From Leucogyrophana mollusca (taxonomy: Eukaryota > Basidiomycota > Agaricomycetes > Boletales), in NCBI GenBank assembly GCA_021014945.1, contig MU266368.1, positions 91,564-155,563 on the forward strand: a stretch of DNA of 64,000 nucleotides, written 5' to 3'. Below are positions 46,822 to 60,981 of the stretch, in pieces. The notes beneath the pieces were generated by a model. That model had not been told where the DNA came from. It was given only the letters and a program-made list of their open reading frames with translations, and did no database searches. The position numbers and the translations under genes were made by a program. How positions within the stretch are numbered: position 1 is the first letter of the stretch; each line of letters starts with the position of its first letter.

Positions 46822-47177
46822 GTTGACTGCGAGTGGGGTGGTGAGGTGCTGTCTGAGCGTGTCAGGGCTTGTTCAAACTGTCAGTGCTTGACTTTCCAAG
46901 GTAGGACCCGAATTAGGGCACTTTAGGGCACTGAGCTGGTGCTGCCAAGAGTATTTCATCTTCCGGCCAAAAAGTAGAAAAATGCTGTTTCATGATTATG
47001 AACTGGTTAGGACATGAGTACAGTACTCGAAAAGCAGCTTCAACAGCGTTGGTTATGATACAACGGTATGGATCCAAAAAGCAAAAATCGACGGAAGGAC
47101 GTCCAACCTCAGTCCCATTTGTCCATTTGTCACACATGCGGGATGCTCGTTCCCAAGTTCATGCAAGGGGTACGAGC
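46822..47177. other. Intergenic, TMEM97 promoter
   Basis: A 355-base gap between two minus-strand genes. It holds a short TTAGGGCAC repeat (46913-46934). Nothing else is seen. Confidence 0.5.
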
Positions 47178-49443
<2,266 letters not shown>

Positions 49444-50594
49444 AGCGCTTCTGGCTTCGAACCTCAAACAAGGGACCGCCCCGAAAGAACGGTGAGTGGT
49501 GGGAGAGTTTTGGTAGTTGGATTTGGCGCTATTTCGAGTGTCGTGGAGTGCGAGTTGGTCAAGGCCGAGCTCAGCTTGAGACTGAGCTAGCACAAAGAAA
49601 GAACGGGCTCAAATGATGGTCATGCGGTTCTGGCGAGTCGACCGTGTGCTGCAGACGATACTGCCCTATTTGTAACGATCAGGAAAAGCCCACAGAAAGT
49701 TGACAGAAAGAATAAGGCAGTCCCTTGATGCAGCCAGTTATTAACGTTGATTAACGACAACGATACCTGTGCAAATTCAGGTTGCAAAGGTTGCATGATC
49801 CCCGGGTATGGTGGTGGGCGCTTGAGGGCTTGTTCAGAGCTCTGAGCTCGTCACTAGGACCCTTCCAGGTGTGCTGTCAAAAATACCACCCTCTCACAAA
49901 CCACGGTATTCAAGTAGGGAGTGCTCATTCAGTATTCTAGGCCATGCAGTCACTATTAATACATGAATGATATCCGGGACAGGAAACCGAGGCGACAATG
50001 GAAGAGATGAAACCAACCGAGATTCGAGACATTGACATTGACAACGGAGGACAACGAAGGCCGAACGTAAGCAGCACTGAACCTACTTGTCAGAATGATA
50101 TGACACTACTGAACGCCGAACTGAAACGGGAGCAAGTTTAGAGCCTTACACGGCCAAAATATGAGAATATCGTATACATAAGTGTTATAAGGGTTGTACA
50201 GGTCCCTTCAAGGCCAGATATCGAAAGCTGGGATATGTTGGATCTCTGACAGGTCGTAAACACTGCTTGGAGTTTTTGGAGATCATGGATAGGCTCTGAG
50301 CGGCGGCCGCACTACTTTGAATCGAACCTGATTGTTTGTTGGATTGCGAGAACCACGGGCTGCTGTTAATAGTTATGTAGTTGAGCTAACCCGCCTGTTG
50401 ACCGGGCGGCGGCGGTCTTCGTAACGCTGGGTGCATCAGGTTCAAGTTGGCGCGTTACTTCAAGTTGAGGTGGCTCTGGAGGAGGCGACGTTCAACCTCC
50501 TCAATGTCTTAGTAGTGTTGGACCTGTCTGGGATGAAACCGATTCAATGCAATGGTTTGATAATGTACAGTCGTTGGCGTCGTGGGTTTGACGT
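49444..50594. other. Intergenic, mannosidase promoter and ABCC 3' region
   Basis: About 1.15 kb between two minus-strand genes. I find no gene. The frame of the mannosidase is open upstream to 49593 without a better start. Confidence 0.45.
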
Positions 50595-53500
50595 CTATCC
50601 TGTAGCCAGTGTATGTAGCAAGTCCTTGTCCCCACTCTCATCCACAAGAGCACGGAATATACCCTTCTCGTCCCGTAAGAGCTCTCGAGGGCTGCCAAAC
50701 TCCGCCTAAAACTATTAGTATCATCTTTTTGAGCTTAGCTCCATGAACTTACAAGTTTTCCAGCATCAAGAACCATCTGGAAAAAACAGGTCAGTGCCCG
50801 GTGAACTCCACAAGTGACAAGACATACGATCTTGTCCGCGTCGATAATAGTCTGCAGACGGTGGGCAATAATGATCTGAGTGACATCCTGAAGACCATTT
50901 CGGAGGGATGATTGGATCGCAGAGTCGGTTTTGTAGTCTGAAGATGGTCAGAACCCTGCAACAACGCTGGCGTGCGCGAATCTCACCTATCGCAGAGGTA
51001 GCTGATATCGGATGTTAGTGAGGCGACAATGATCGCGATAACCAAGCCTTACCTTCATCCAAAATCAACAACTTGCTTCCCCGTACCATGGCTCTCGCGA
51101 GCGCAATAATTTGCCGCTGACCAACAGACAAATTGCCTCCACCGCTGGAGATAGCACTGTCAAGAGTCAGTCTGGACTCGTCCGATTCGTCCTGGACGGC
51201 GGATAAGCCAGCGGAGCGCAGAGCGTCATTCAAAGTCGCGTCGTCATGCTGGTCGAATGGGTCGAGATTCTGCCGCAGCGTACCCGTGAGTAGTTCGGGC
51301 TTTGGGGACGTTAGGTACGAGTTTTGTGTTACAGCAATCTGCAGACGCACAATTTGGGGGATAATAGTCACATTCGAACGAAGGGCTTCCAGGTTGAGGG
51401 AGCTAGTTGGTATACCGTCGTAGTAAACGTTTCCGTCGGTGAAAATGCAGCGAAGAAGCGACAAAGTTAGCGAACTCTGTCCTGTCATCAGCACCATCGC
51501 AGTTTTATATGGTTATTGTTAGTCACCTTTCCGCTTCCAGTACGTCCGACTGGATAACAGTCAGTACATCTCAAAACACAGCAACGAAACGAAGCACGTG
51601 CCTATCCCAACACGCTCCCCAGAGGCGATATGGAATGACAAGTCTTGAAGGACTTTGGGTCCGTCCTGAGTGCTTCGCAGTCAGCCAAGAGGGCTAGAAG
51701 AACATAGCAAGAGACCTACCGACGAGTATCGCGCACATAACTTCTCGACACGCAAGTCGCCACTGGCTGGCCAGTAGGCCGGAGGTTGCCCACCTTCAGT
51801 GGGCTTCGGTTCCTGTTCTATGTTGATGTAACTGTCGATACGCTCAAGACTGACGCATAGTCAGCGTACGTTGTCAGCTATTATCTGTATGCTTACCTGT
51901 TCCCTACCAAAAAAAAAATTGATTCAGGATGACATATGGAAAGTCGTAAAATCGACACCTTACCGTTGACTTCGACTTCGTTCAATACCCTTACCCACCA
52001 TAAGATCATCGAGCTGAAACCCACTGTCGAGATATCAATCGATGGATCGTCGATAATGTGTCTCAACCACACATACCGGCCATATTCAGCGAAAACCCGA
52101 TGTTGGATGCTTGGGTCCCGGCATGGCCGTAAACGAGATAGGCCGCAAGACCGGAGGAAAACAAAGCACCCATGGCGTCAATGCGAACAGAGACCCATCT
52201 TAGACGGCATATGAGCGTAGAGTATGCGGGGGATATGGACTAGCTCACCGGTTCAGGTTGAAGAACATGCGTGCGGATTTGGTGTAGCGGTCAATCCGAA
52301 CGAGCGATTCTCGCTTAAACGTCTCCTCTGCACCGTATGCGCGTATAGAAGCTGAGAGGTGATCCTGTCAAACGCGAGCATCTCCAGCATACAAAGAGAA
52401 CTCACTGAGTCCAGCAATGGCGGCCCCAAAATGCCCCAGGACGGGCGCCTTGGCATTGCTCATTTCTCTTTTAACTGATAACTGAGCCTTCATGTAGATT
52501 CTCCCAATGAATCCCCCAAACATCCCGATAGCAATGCCAGGGATGAAGAAAACTGGCGTCATCACAACCACAGCTCCGAGCTTGACAAGCATGCTCAAGG
52601 ACACTTCTACAACCATCCCAATACCCTGAGCAAACGGCCCATCAACTACAACGGACATTGAGTGTCAAGGTAATTCACGAAGGGTACGGAAGGTCTTACT
52701 GGCTCGGATGTCTTGTGTGCACCGTGTTATCACTCGAGATGTAGGTGTAGTATCAAGCCACCTGAATCTGAATCAGTGGCTTGTCGTGGAAGAAGATATT
52801 TACGCACCTCAGGGTAGTGCTCAAAACGGACTGGACAAGTCTTCGATGAATAGTCCTCGATGCTCTCATGGAGCCATAATAATAGAGGGTGTAGCCCACG
52901 GAGTAGGCGTAGGTCGCGAACAAGAGAAGGAGACCATACACGATGAGATAGCTATGACACAGATCGGTCAGCCGAGTGCCTCTATACTGGGGGAAGACTC
53001 ACTATGGAACGTTGACTTCGGAAGAAGGATGTATCTCGTATTGAGAAGCCCAGTAGCCGAGGAACCAAGTTTGTACAGAGGTGACCAACTGGCTCAGCAC
53101 CATTAAACCAAGGAAGACGACCCAGAAAAGCGATGGGTATTGGCCCCCTAGTCCAGCAAGGTATAATTTGACTGGGCAGTGTTAGTTGCAGACTGCGAGA
53201 TGTCGCGGTGGGCTTACATGCGTGCCAGCTAACGTGACCCTCCAAGATTTCTTCGGCCACCACAAGCTTTGCGTCCTCTTTGATCTCCGGCTTGCTTTCC
53301 TCTTCGGTGTGAATGGATTCCACCTCGTCCTCGACTTGCTCCTGTTCTTCTGCCGCAAATTCATAGTCCATAGCTATTGTCTCGGAAATGGACCCTTGGC
53401 TGATGACCCGACCACTGAGGCCGAGGCACACCACAAAATGGGCAATGGCGCTAGCCATTGCTACGTTATGGGTCTGAGTCGTAGGCACAACGGAGTAAAT

Positions 53501-56500
53501 TTCACAGAAACGGCAGCCTCGAGACGAAAACGCACCACCAAGATAACAGTCCGGTCCTTGACGAGATCGCCAGCCAAGCACTTGTCCACAATCCACTTCG
53601 AGGTGTGCACATCCAGAGCGGCCAAAATCTTCGTGGTACAGTTAATAAAGTACATAACTCGATGTATCACCGGGACTCACGTCGTCCAATAGCAGAGTTT
53701 TTGCGGAGGAGTATATCGCTCGTGCAAGCGTTATTCTCGCCTATTCATCGATCAGCACATAAATGACCCAAAGACGATGTACAAGTACCTTTTGACCACC
53801 GCTGAGTGATACAAAATATGGAATAAGATGGTGCGCTCGCAAATTACCACACCTACTGACCTGAGGGTAAGACCCTTTTCCCCAACTTCTGTTCTGTCTC
53901 CGGCTTCGAACAGCGTTAAATCGCGCTCAAGCGCACATTGGTAGATGACTTGGCCAAGATTAATTCCGCAGGTCTGGATTGAAGTAAGGGTAAACATACC
54001 TTTGTTATATCGTGCCTCATTGTAAGGCGCTCCAAAGAGAATATTGTCCTGCCGTACATGTCAGGACAACACAACAACAACAAGCGCAGTGAGGTGGCTT
54101 TACTCGGATGGTTTCATTCTGAACCCAAGTTTCCTGCGCCGCGTAAGCGACGCCTCCTTTGCGCGGAAGACCGAACCAGGACGTGGCATTTAGAGGAATA
54201 AAATGCATTTCACCTGCAAACAGACGCACCATTAATGTTCTCAATCAGGTGGGTTAAGAAGAGAGCTCACCGAGCAAAGCCATAAGCATCGAAGTTTTAC
54301 CGGAACCGGTTGCCCCGACGATAAGGTTAATACGCCCACGTTGGAATAAAACCTCGTCCTCAATGCGTAGCCTGAATTTTCGTTTCGAGGGGGTCAAGCT
54401 GCCATTACTCTCGTTTGACCAGGCAAAGACCGCGTTTCTGAAGCCAATTTTATCCGATCCTTCGTCCTCTTGAGCGAACAAGGGTTCTTCATCGTTTTCA
54501 GTCTTGGTGTGCGAGTCCAGCAGCTCTGTCTCAACTAAGAAAGAATTTACACGGTCCAGTGATACCTTGGCTAGTAATCGCTGATCAGCCGATTTCGTCT
54601 CTGTGCTCCCAGTAACACTTGGCGCACCTTGTATAACTTTCGGGATGTGGTAGAAAACTGCGTGAAGCTGCTCCCGCAAGATGTCGAAGACTATGGAGAC
54701 AACATCAGCCATGAACTACAATCCGGCATGACCACGCACTAGACATGGACGAAAACACCTTGGAAGCTGGCGGTCCTTGGTTAGTAGAAGTCAAATATAT
54801 ACGTCACAATCAGGTCGCACCACTCAAATTTTGCCCCATGATGAGGGTCTGTAGGCGCAGTGAGCCATGCTGCTACGATAATAGACCAACGAATTTCACT
54901 TACGTAGGTTGTATATGACGCAAGCATCGTGCAAAGAGGGATGACGTAGCTAAACCAAGGTCAGCTAGCGACCGCACAGATTGCAGCAGCTTCTCACTTC
55001 AAGTTATTGTTAATCAACTCGAGGATCTTCTGCTTCCAAATCCAAATCAGTTCGTCTTCACGCTTTTCAGTGATTTTCTTGTCCATTTTGTTCTCCCATC
55101 CAAAAAGTTTGATCATGCGGAGAACGTTCATCGCTAAATCAAAGTACTCAGTCACGGAAATGAGAGATATATCCGAAGCCTCACTTTCTGTAACCGTTTG
55201 AACGCGAGAGTCGGTCTGTTACAGCAATTCGACGTTGAGCAGGATGGAGAGTACATCGACGGACCAACCCACCTTATCCATCTTCGTCAACTGGACCGTC
55301 TGAATTTTCTGCGCGACGTAGCCAGGGATCGGGAACAATAGAACCATGACGAATAATCCCACAATAGCAGCCCATTCAAGAATGCCATAAAGGAACCAAA
55401 CTGATTATAGTACGTCAGTACGCGGAGGCTACTTGAATTGAAGCACGCACTGCACAACGCAACTTGCAAGGGAATGTGAATAACTGGATGGCGATGGGTC
55501 AGTACTCGCCGCCTTAGCAAACAAACGATCACGTACTAATAAACATGAAATCCCTCCCTTCCGTGATATTGTTCAAATCCGTGGTAACAAGGTTGTTGAT
55601 TTTCCCAACGAGGTTGTCGGCGCTGGACTTTGGCTTTGGCTTGGTCTTTCCCAAAGGCGCGATGCTCGCGGACCGCCGTTTTAGCATGTCATCGGTGATG
55701 CCAGCGAATCCTTCAGACAGCGTGTCGCACTCCACAAACGAATTACGATCAGGAGATGACAAAGTAACTGATTCGTCGCTCATATCATCGCCCTCTGGGA
55801 GCTCCGCTTTCATGCGGACGCGAAGCGAGTGATTGAACACGAGCTGGGTGATTATCCCTTCCGTACGTACGAGAGTACGCATCTGAACATCCACGTTAGG
55901 AATACACCTTGCGCCTATCATGATGAGGCACGTACCGCAATATTTATATACCACTGGATGGCTAGAGAACCCACCATCGGGCCCAGGAAAAGCCAAGCAA
56001 TCCACACCCAAGGACGCACAACAGCGCCCTCGCCATCGGTCTCCAAGTACCTGCCCCCAGAGAATCAGCAACAAGATGGCCGGCAATGGCAAACTATCAC
56101 CGACAATAAAAGGTAATTGATACCAATCGGGCTAGCAACACTGGCGAAAGCCTGACATGACAAGCTTTAGAGAACATACCAAAAGGGGTCCACAAAAACC
56201 TACGTAAATGACGATCATCGCCGCCAATATCACGTACTCAGTACCTATAGTTGGGGTCAACTTGAAGTTCCCCGCAAAACATGTCAAGCAATGGAAGACG
56301 TACGATAGATTTTCATCAGTCCAAAGAAGATATGTCGCTTCTTGCTTCCAGAAAACGGATCAAGATGCTTGTAACAAAGATTAGCTGGTCACGTCTGTTG
56401 ACCTTGTAGTTCGTGATAGACCTACGGGGAAAGACTTCTTCACCAAGTTCTCGGAACAATCCTGGTCAGCCAAGGGGGGCAGCTGCTCGTGCGACAAGTG

Positions 56501-57447
56501 TGGCATTTTGCAGGCCAACGAAACGATAGGGTCTTCCCAAGCGTATAACAGCGTCGACAACCATGATGCCGTTTGTTCGGGATGGGGTGCATCTGATGGG
56601 GCCTAGAGAGGGGTTAGCGGTAACGTGACCTGATGGCCTGACATGAACTTACCGCTGGATCAAAAGGCACATACTGCCTGGGGCTAACTATCGGAATCAC
56701 GACGCTAGTCACAGCCAGGATAGTAACCTTGAGCCATAACAGCCAACCCTCGCGTATGTCCTTAGGTTCTTTGGTGAACGTGACCAGCGGATACAAATCG
56801 CGGTAGACGAAGACTCCAAATACGGCAAGAAGCAGGGTGGCCAAGTGATTGGCCATCAATTTGCTCCATCGTGACCGAGAAATGACGGTCATGAAACCCA
56901 GAAGGGAAGCGTAAGTCTGGTCGAGACCTGTCAGTATGGAACCCCTGAGACATGGGACAAACTTACCATGGTCACGCAGAGGGCCAACTGGTGCCATTTT
57001 GTGCACGTAAGGACAGGACGGTTATCCGAAACCTCTTCTTGCTCTTCAAGCATGAAGGTCGTCACAGATAATCCGAAGAGCGCCAGACAACCAACGAATC
57101 TAGCAAACTTGTATCCGGTATTAACCGGACCATCGCACTGGGATTCTCCAGTTTTGACCTCATTATAGAGGCACTCTCCGCAGACATTGTGCCCGTCAGC
57201 GGGTGGGCCGGCGGAGAGCTGGTCGTTCGTCCAAGGGACGTTACGGGCCCACGACATTTGAACTGGCCTTGAGAGTAAGATAAGATGGATCAAGAGGAAA
57301 AATCCTGATGCGGTGGCGACATATGCTGGTATCATTGCGGAGCTACGCCATACGCTGCTATGTCGTCAGACGCGTCTCCACCTGGTAAAAGTTGAGGACC
57401 TACGCGTCTTTGATGAGTATTGAATGCAACTGCTGGTCAAGGACCAT
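50595..57447 (-). CDS. ABCC (MRP-type) transporter, 41 coding exons
   Basis: I joined 41 exons from the ATG at 57447 to the TAG at 50595 with every phase consistent, giving 1583 residues. It should export conjugates or organic anions at the vacuole or plasma membrane. TMD0 comes first (SAMIPAYVATASGFFLLIHLILL). TMD1 includes EGIITQLVFNHSLRVRMKAE and TTDLNNITEGRDF. NBD1 has Walker A GATGSGKTSML, signature SGGQK and Walker B TLLLDD, with Asp in place of the catalytic Glu. TMD2 includes RASRTIHRRLVQSVLSTTLR. NBD2 has VGRTGSGKSSLTL, NLSVGQRQIIALARA, LLILDEAT and the H-loop IIIAHRLQTI. So NBD1 is the degenerate site, as usual in ABCC. Several exons are tiny: 51897-51903 (7 nt), 53789-53801 (13 nt, encoding the NBD1 signature) and 50987-51001 (15 nt). 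One intron (51550-51601) is GC-AG and splits the NBD2 Walker A approach. Confidence 0.93.
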
Positions 57448-57527
57448 CTGCAAAGGCCAGGACTCGGCGAGGTGACCGAGGCTGAACATGGAGGGCTTGC
57501 GACACACGCAAGGCAGTCCTTGGAAAG

Positions 57528-57536
57528 CTTTTATAG
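57528..57536 (-). promoter_or_regulatory. TATA box of the ABCC gene
   Basis: The minus strand reads CTATAAAAG about 85 bases before the ATG at 57447, an excellent TATA match and distance. Confidence 0.6.
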
Positions 57537-58554
57537 TTGCTCAATGCGAGCAGAAGATGGTAGTTGAAGATCAACCAGCTTTGGTGATCCCTATGAAGGA
57601 AAAGTTGAAGTTCATCTCGGGTGTACGGTCGAGTCGGTGTCCTGACTATCACCGTTCCTGCGTAAAAGTGGCGGTGCCAGAACCAGGGCCATTCGGTTGT
57701 GCTGATACAATTCCCAATATCATACATAACAGTTGGTACCGATGAGGTAGCGGTCTCCAATCCAGACGACGTGATTCGTCGTCAAAAGGTAAGTAGAAGC
57801 CGAGAAGCAGGAGTACTTCCTCAGCCACAATTGGCTCTCTCGCTTCCTTTTTGGGTCTGTCCGCCAGTCCGGCGGCATCGTGATCGTCTCCCACATAGTA
57901 AGTTACATGTCGCCGACTCGCTGTCAGCTGCCAGTGAACGGCAACAGTCTACTCGAAGTTTATCGTTGGTTTTACTTGTCTCCATCTCACTCTGAGCCAT
58001 TCCTGGTCGATAGATCATACCATTAACTTGTGTAATCTTTAGAACCGCCCAACGACCGCGTAAGGTCAAATTTTCTCGCCGACAGAACACCCCCACCGAC
58101 GAGCAATCTTCGGGCCCAGGATAGTGGTGTCTAGTAGCTTTCTATGGGGGGAGGAGGTACTAACTCCGCATGTGTTGTCGGCGGTTCTACACAGGCGATC
58201 ACGAGAGTTGCTCCACCACCCCTCATCGTCCCTAGCCTGAGACTAATAACGAAGTCCTCTTTACCATCGGGCACATCGCGTGCAACGTGGACCAAATCAT
58301 GGTCACACGAGAGCACCGATAGGTGTTTAGCAACTCCTCTTGTACAACTTGAAGGTGCGGTAGCTGATAAGAGCCTCACTTTAGTATTCGCCTTCCGCGA
58401 TTCGCGGCCACGACATCTTGGCATTCCTCAATGCTCAGATGCTCGGAGCTTCCTTATTGAGATTGACCATCTGTTTAGAAGGAGGTTCGATTTCAGCTTT
58501 GTGTCTTACCCATGGCCGCAGAGACATGTCTCCGGCGTAGCTGGGGTTCTCGTT
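57537..58554. other. Intergenic upstream of ABCC, weak minus-strand frame
   Basis: The minus strand carries a 97-codon frame at 58131-58424 (HLSVLSCDHDLVHVARDVPDGKEDFVISLRLG...), which looks protein-like. A possible first exon MSLRPW with a GTAAGA donor lies at 58510-58527, and a TATATAA is about 80 bases before that. I could not connect the pieces in frame and do not know the family. Confidence 0.3.
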
Positions 58555-58590
58555 GAGCCCAACATACTCGCAGAGCCCAACATACTCGCA
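58555..58590 (+). repeat. Perfect 18-base tandem duplication
   Basis: GAGCCCAACATACTCGCA is present twice without a gap, at 58555-58572 and 58573-58590, in non-coding DNA. Confidence 0.9.
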
Positions 58591-58885
58591 TGTCAGATTA
58601 TATAGTGCCTCTCAAGCTTTCAAGTTATCGCAGAACTGATATTATACCTGGCTCCTGTCCTACAACGAGCAAGACGTGGAGCTAATTGAGTAGTCCATGT
58701 CCATCCTGCGAGAATCCCCCCTCGAATTCACGTGCGTGGTACCCCTGCGAATCCATCCATCTCGCAACCGCCCACAACCAGGCCGGGTCTCAAGTAAGGA
58801 TATGACGACCGGCGTCATGCTCTCGCGCATGGGGTTCGTCGTGGAACAGCACCGTTCCACCACCTGATCAACCCTCGGTTCCCTG

Positions 58886-60619
58886 TCATGACTCCGTTGT
58901 GCTCGCAGCCCTAGCCGCCGCGGAGACTGATTTAAGATGTTCATTAGCCAAAAGCGACTCCGCGAACGCGCGAAAATCAGCTTTTGGAGCGCGCCCTGGC
59001 TGCATAGGCCCCCATGCCGTTAGTGGTGCCAGACTTTAAGCAGGGCTGGACCAACCTTTAGAGCATAGATGACAACAGACTCGGCTTGCCTGCCTTCTAG
59101 CCCCGCCTGTTCCTTAAGTATGATGCGCAGGACATTGTCTTCCGCATCATACGCACACCGCACCGTAGGGAGCAAGCTAACGTTCATCGACACCTGCCCA
59201 AGCGGGTCGCGCCGAAAGACTGAGTCGACGCGCAGGGTTATTGTTGCTGTTGCTCAAAATGTTGCGAGGCGAGACTTACGCAGACGGTCCTTGAGCGACT
59301 GTGCATTCGAAAGGATCTTGATATGACCGTACATGTCGGTGAAATCTTTGGCACCTCGCTTGGTAAACAATCTTACGCCCTTGAGTTCGGCCTCAACGGT
59401 CTCGTCCTCTTCACCGGTTACTTCTGAGCATGACTCAGCAAACAACGCAAAATTCTGACGAAAACTAAGAAATGGACGTACGGAAGCCTTCTGGTTTGTT
59501 AAGGGTAGTGATTATCGAGGAATTCTGGCGGCTTTCTTCTATCGCGTTGGACTTGGGGCGAGGTGAAGCGCCAACGAGAGTTTCAGAAGACGAATCACTG
59601 TCAATATCATTGGACTTGGCAGGACTCGTGCTACGCCGCCATATGGGCGTTTGCAAGGAAGATGACGCGGTGCTAGCAGAGACTGCGTAATGGGAATTAG
59701 CAGTTGCGAATGCAGCAAAGGCACTCGAGTAAGGTTTGGGCGACGAGGGCTCCTCGACCGGTGCGGTGGTGGCTGGGGCGACGTCCTTGGGGGAGGGAAG
59801 ATGCTCCTGGGAAATTACTGCCAGAGGTTCGGTCTGCTCAATTGCCTGAGGGGATGGCCATTTATTTGATGATAACAAACGGATCAATGATGTATAAACT
59901 TACGTCGGCGATGGGTTCCTCGTCGACTTGAGCCACATGGACTGGGACAAGAGCTTCCGGTGGCTCTTCTGTTGCAATTACTGGCGTGCACTGATAAGGG
60001 CAATGAACAAAAAGGCTTCGAAGGGGGACGTGTGATCACGGACATCTAGATTCAAGTGCTCCTCTCCTGGAGGAGTCTTGCTCCGCTTCTGAGGGCGGTC
60101 AGACACCGACTCCTGGTCTGCATCTTCGACCAGCTTCCTCTTCAGGGAAGGCGACTCCTTGATTGTATCGGGGTCAGCAATTAAACGGCGAAGAATATCA
60201 CAGGGAAGTTACCTGCAACGAGGCTGCGGAGCTAGCGGCCTTCTCCGCGCACAAGGCCATCCCCGCCTCCATGTCGCTATGGTAGGTCACTATCATTCTG
60301 CTTCTTTCCGTTCGACGTTCGTAGTGACTTACGAGTCAGGGATAATTGGCCTTGAATGTTTCCTTGCGCATGCATAGCCAAGGGTGGCTGCAAAAGTAGC
60401 GATTGAGCAGAAGGCAAATTGGAATTCGGATAATGGCAGCATCCTGTGGATTTCTGGATATAACAGCAAGCGACTGGAATGACTTGAGGGGCTTGAACTC
60501 TGACCAGTGGGCGTAGGCTGGTCACTAGGACACAAAAGCAGCTTATCGTCCAAGTACAGGCTCGAAAGCGACTAGCAGGAGGGTTTGGAAGATATATGTA
60601 TGGCAGCGTCTGAGATCAT
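58886..60619 (-). CDS. Ran-binding (RanBD1) domain protein with N-terminal hydrophobic segment
   Basis: Nine exons in gene order: 60573-60619, 60333-60473, 60213-60276, 60044-60157, 59904-59990, 59482-59845, 59280-59423, 59056-59219 and 58886-58999, for 412 residues. The first exon is chosen by phase only; the ATG at 60442 (MLPLSEFQF) is the fallback. The C-terminal part is a RanBD: VTGEEDETVEAELKGVRLFTKRG, DFTDMYGHIKIL, LFRRDPLGQVSMNVSLLPTVRCAYD. It resembles Yrb2/Nup50-type export cofactors that bind Ran-GTP. The middle is Ser/Ala/Pro-rich with a basic KRSKTPP that could be a nuclear signal. Unusually, near the N terminus comes FAFCSIATFAATLGYACARKH, about 18 uncharged residues that could be a membrane helix. 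Confidence 0.8.
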
Positions 60620-60981
60620 ACCCGGCTTATAAGGGCTCTGATAGTGCCGCTGGCACGATGTTGGGCCTCGAGGCCTCCATGAGTATCAGCTGGGATACAC
60701 GTGTTGCACAGACGAAGGGGACAATGCACATTCAAGGTTAGATCATGGGTCACCGGAACTCTGGACTGCAGGTAACTTATTGCAAGAGCAGCACTTTGGC
60801 TGCACTGGTGCAGACGGTGGGCAGCAGCTGCTTACCACCGTGGGGGCGCGGTTAGATAGTTAATTGTTATTTTACTCTGCAAACAGGAGCCGACCTGAGC
60901 CGACGGTGCTGATAGGACCCCGGAACCAATAATCCCCTCCATTACTCACAGACGCGACTCAGACGCGCCAACAGTATTGAG
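60620..60981. other. Divergent promoter of RanBD and NTO1 genes
   Basis: A 362-base head-to-head gap between two chromatin/nuclear-transport genes. It has GGTGCAGACGGTGGGCAGCAGCTGC near 60810. No gene lies in it. Confidence 0.5.

Noticed and set aside
53186..53692. A 168-codon plus-strand frame
   Set aside because: It is antisense to the ABCC linker exons (53218-53473 and 53536-53628), whose frames and motifs are certain.
56105..56244. An apparent frameshift between two ABCC exons
   Set aside because: An alternative donor after VIY (intron 56152-56203, 52 nt) restores the frame and gives AFASVASPIGINYLL, which matches the family.
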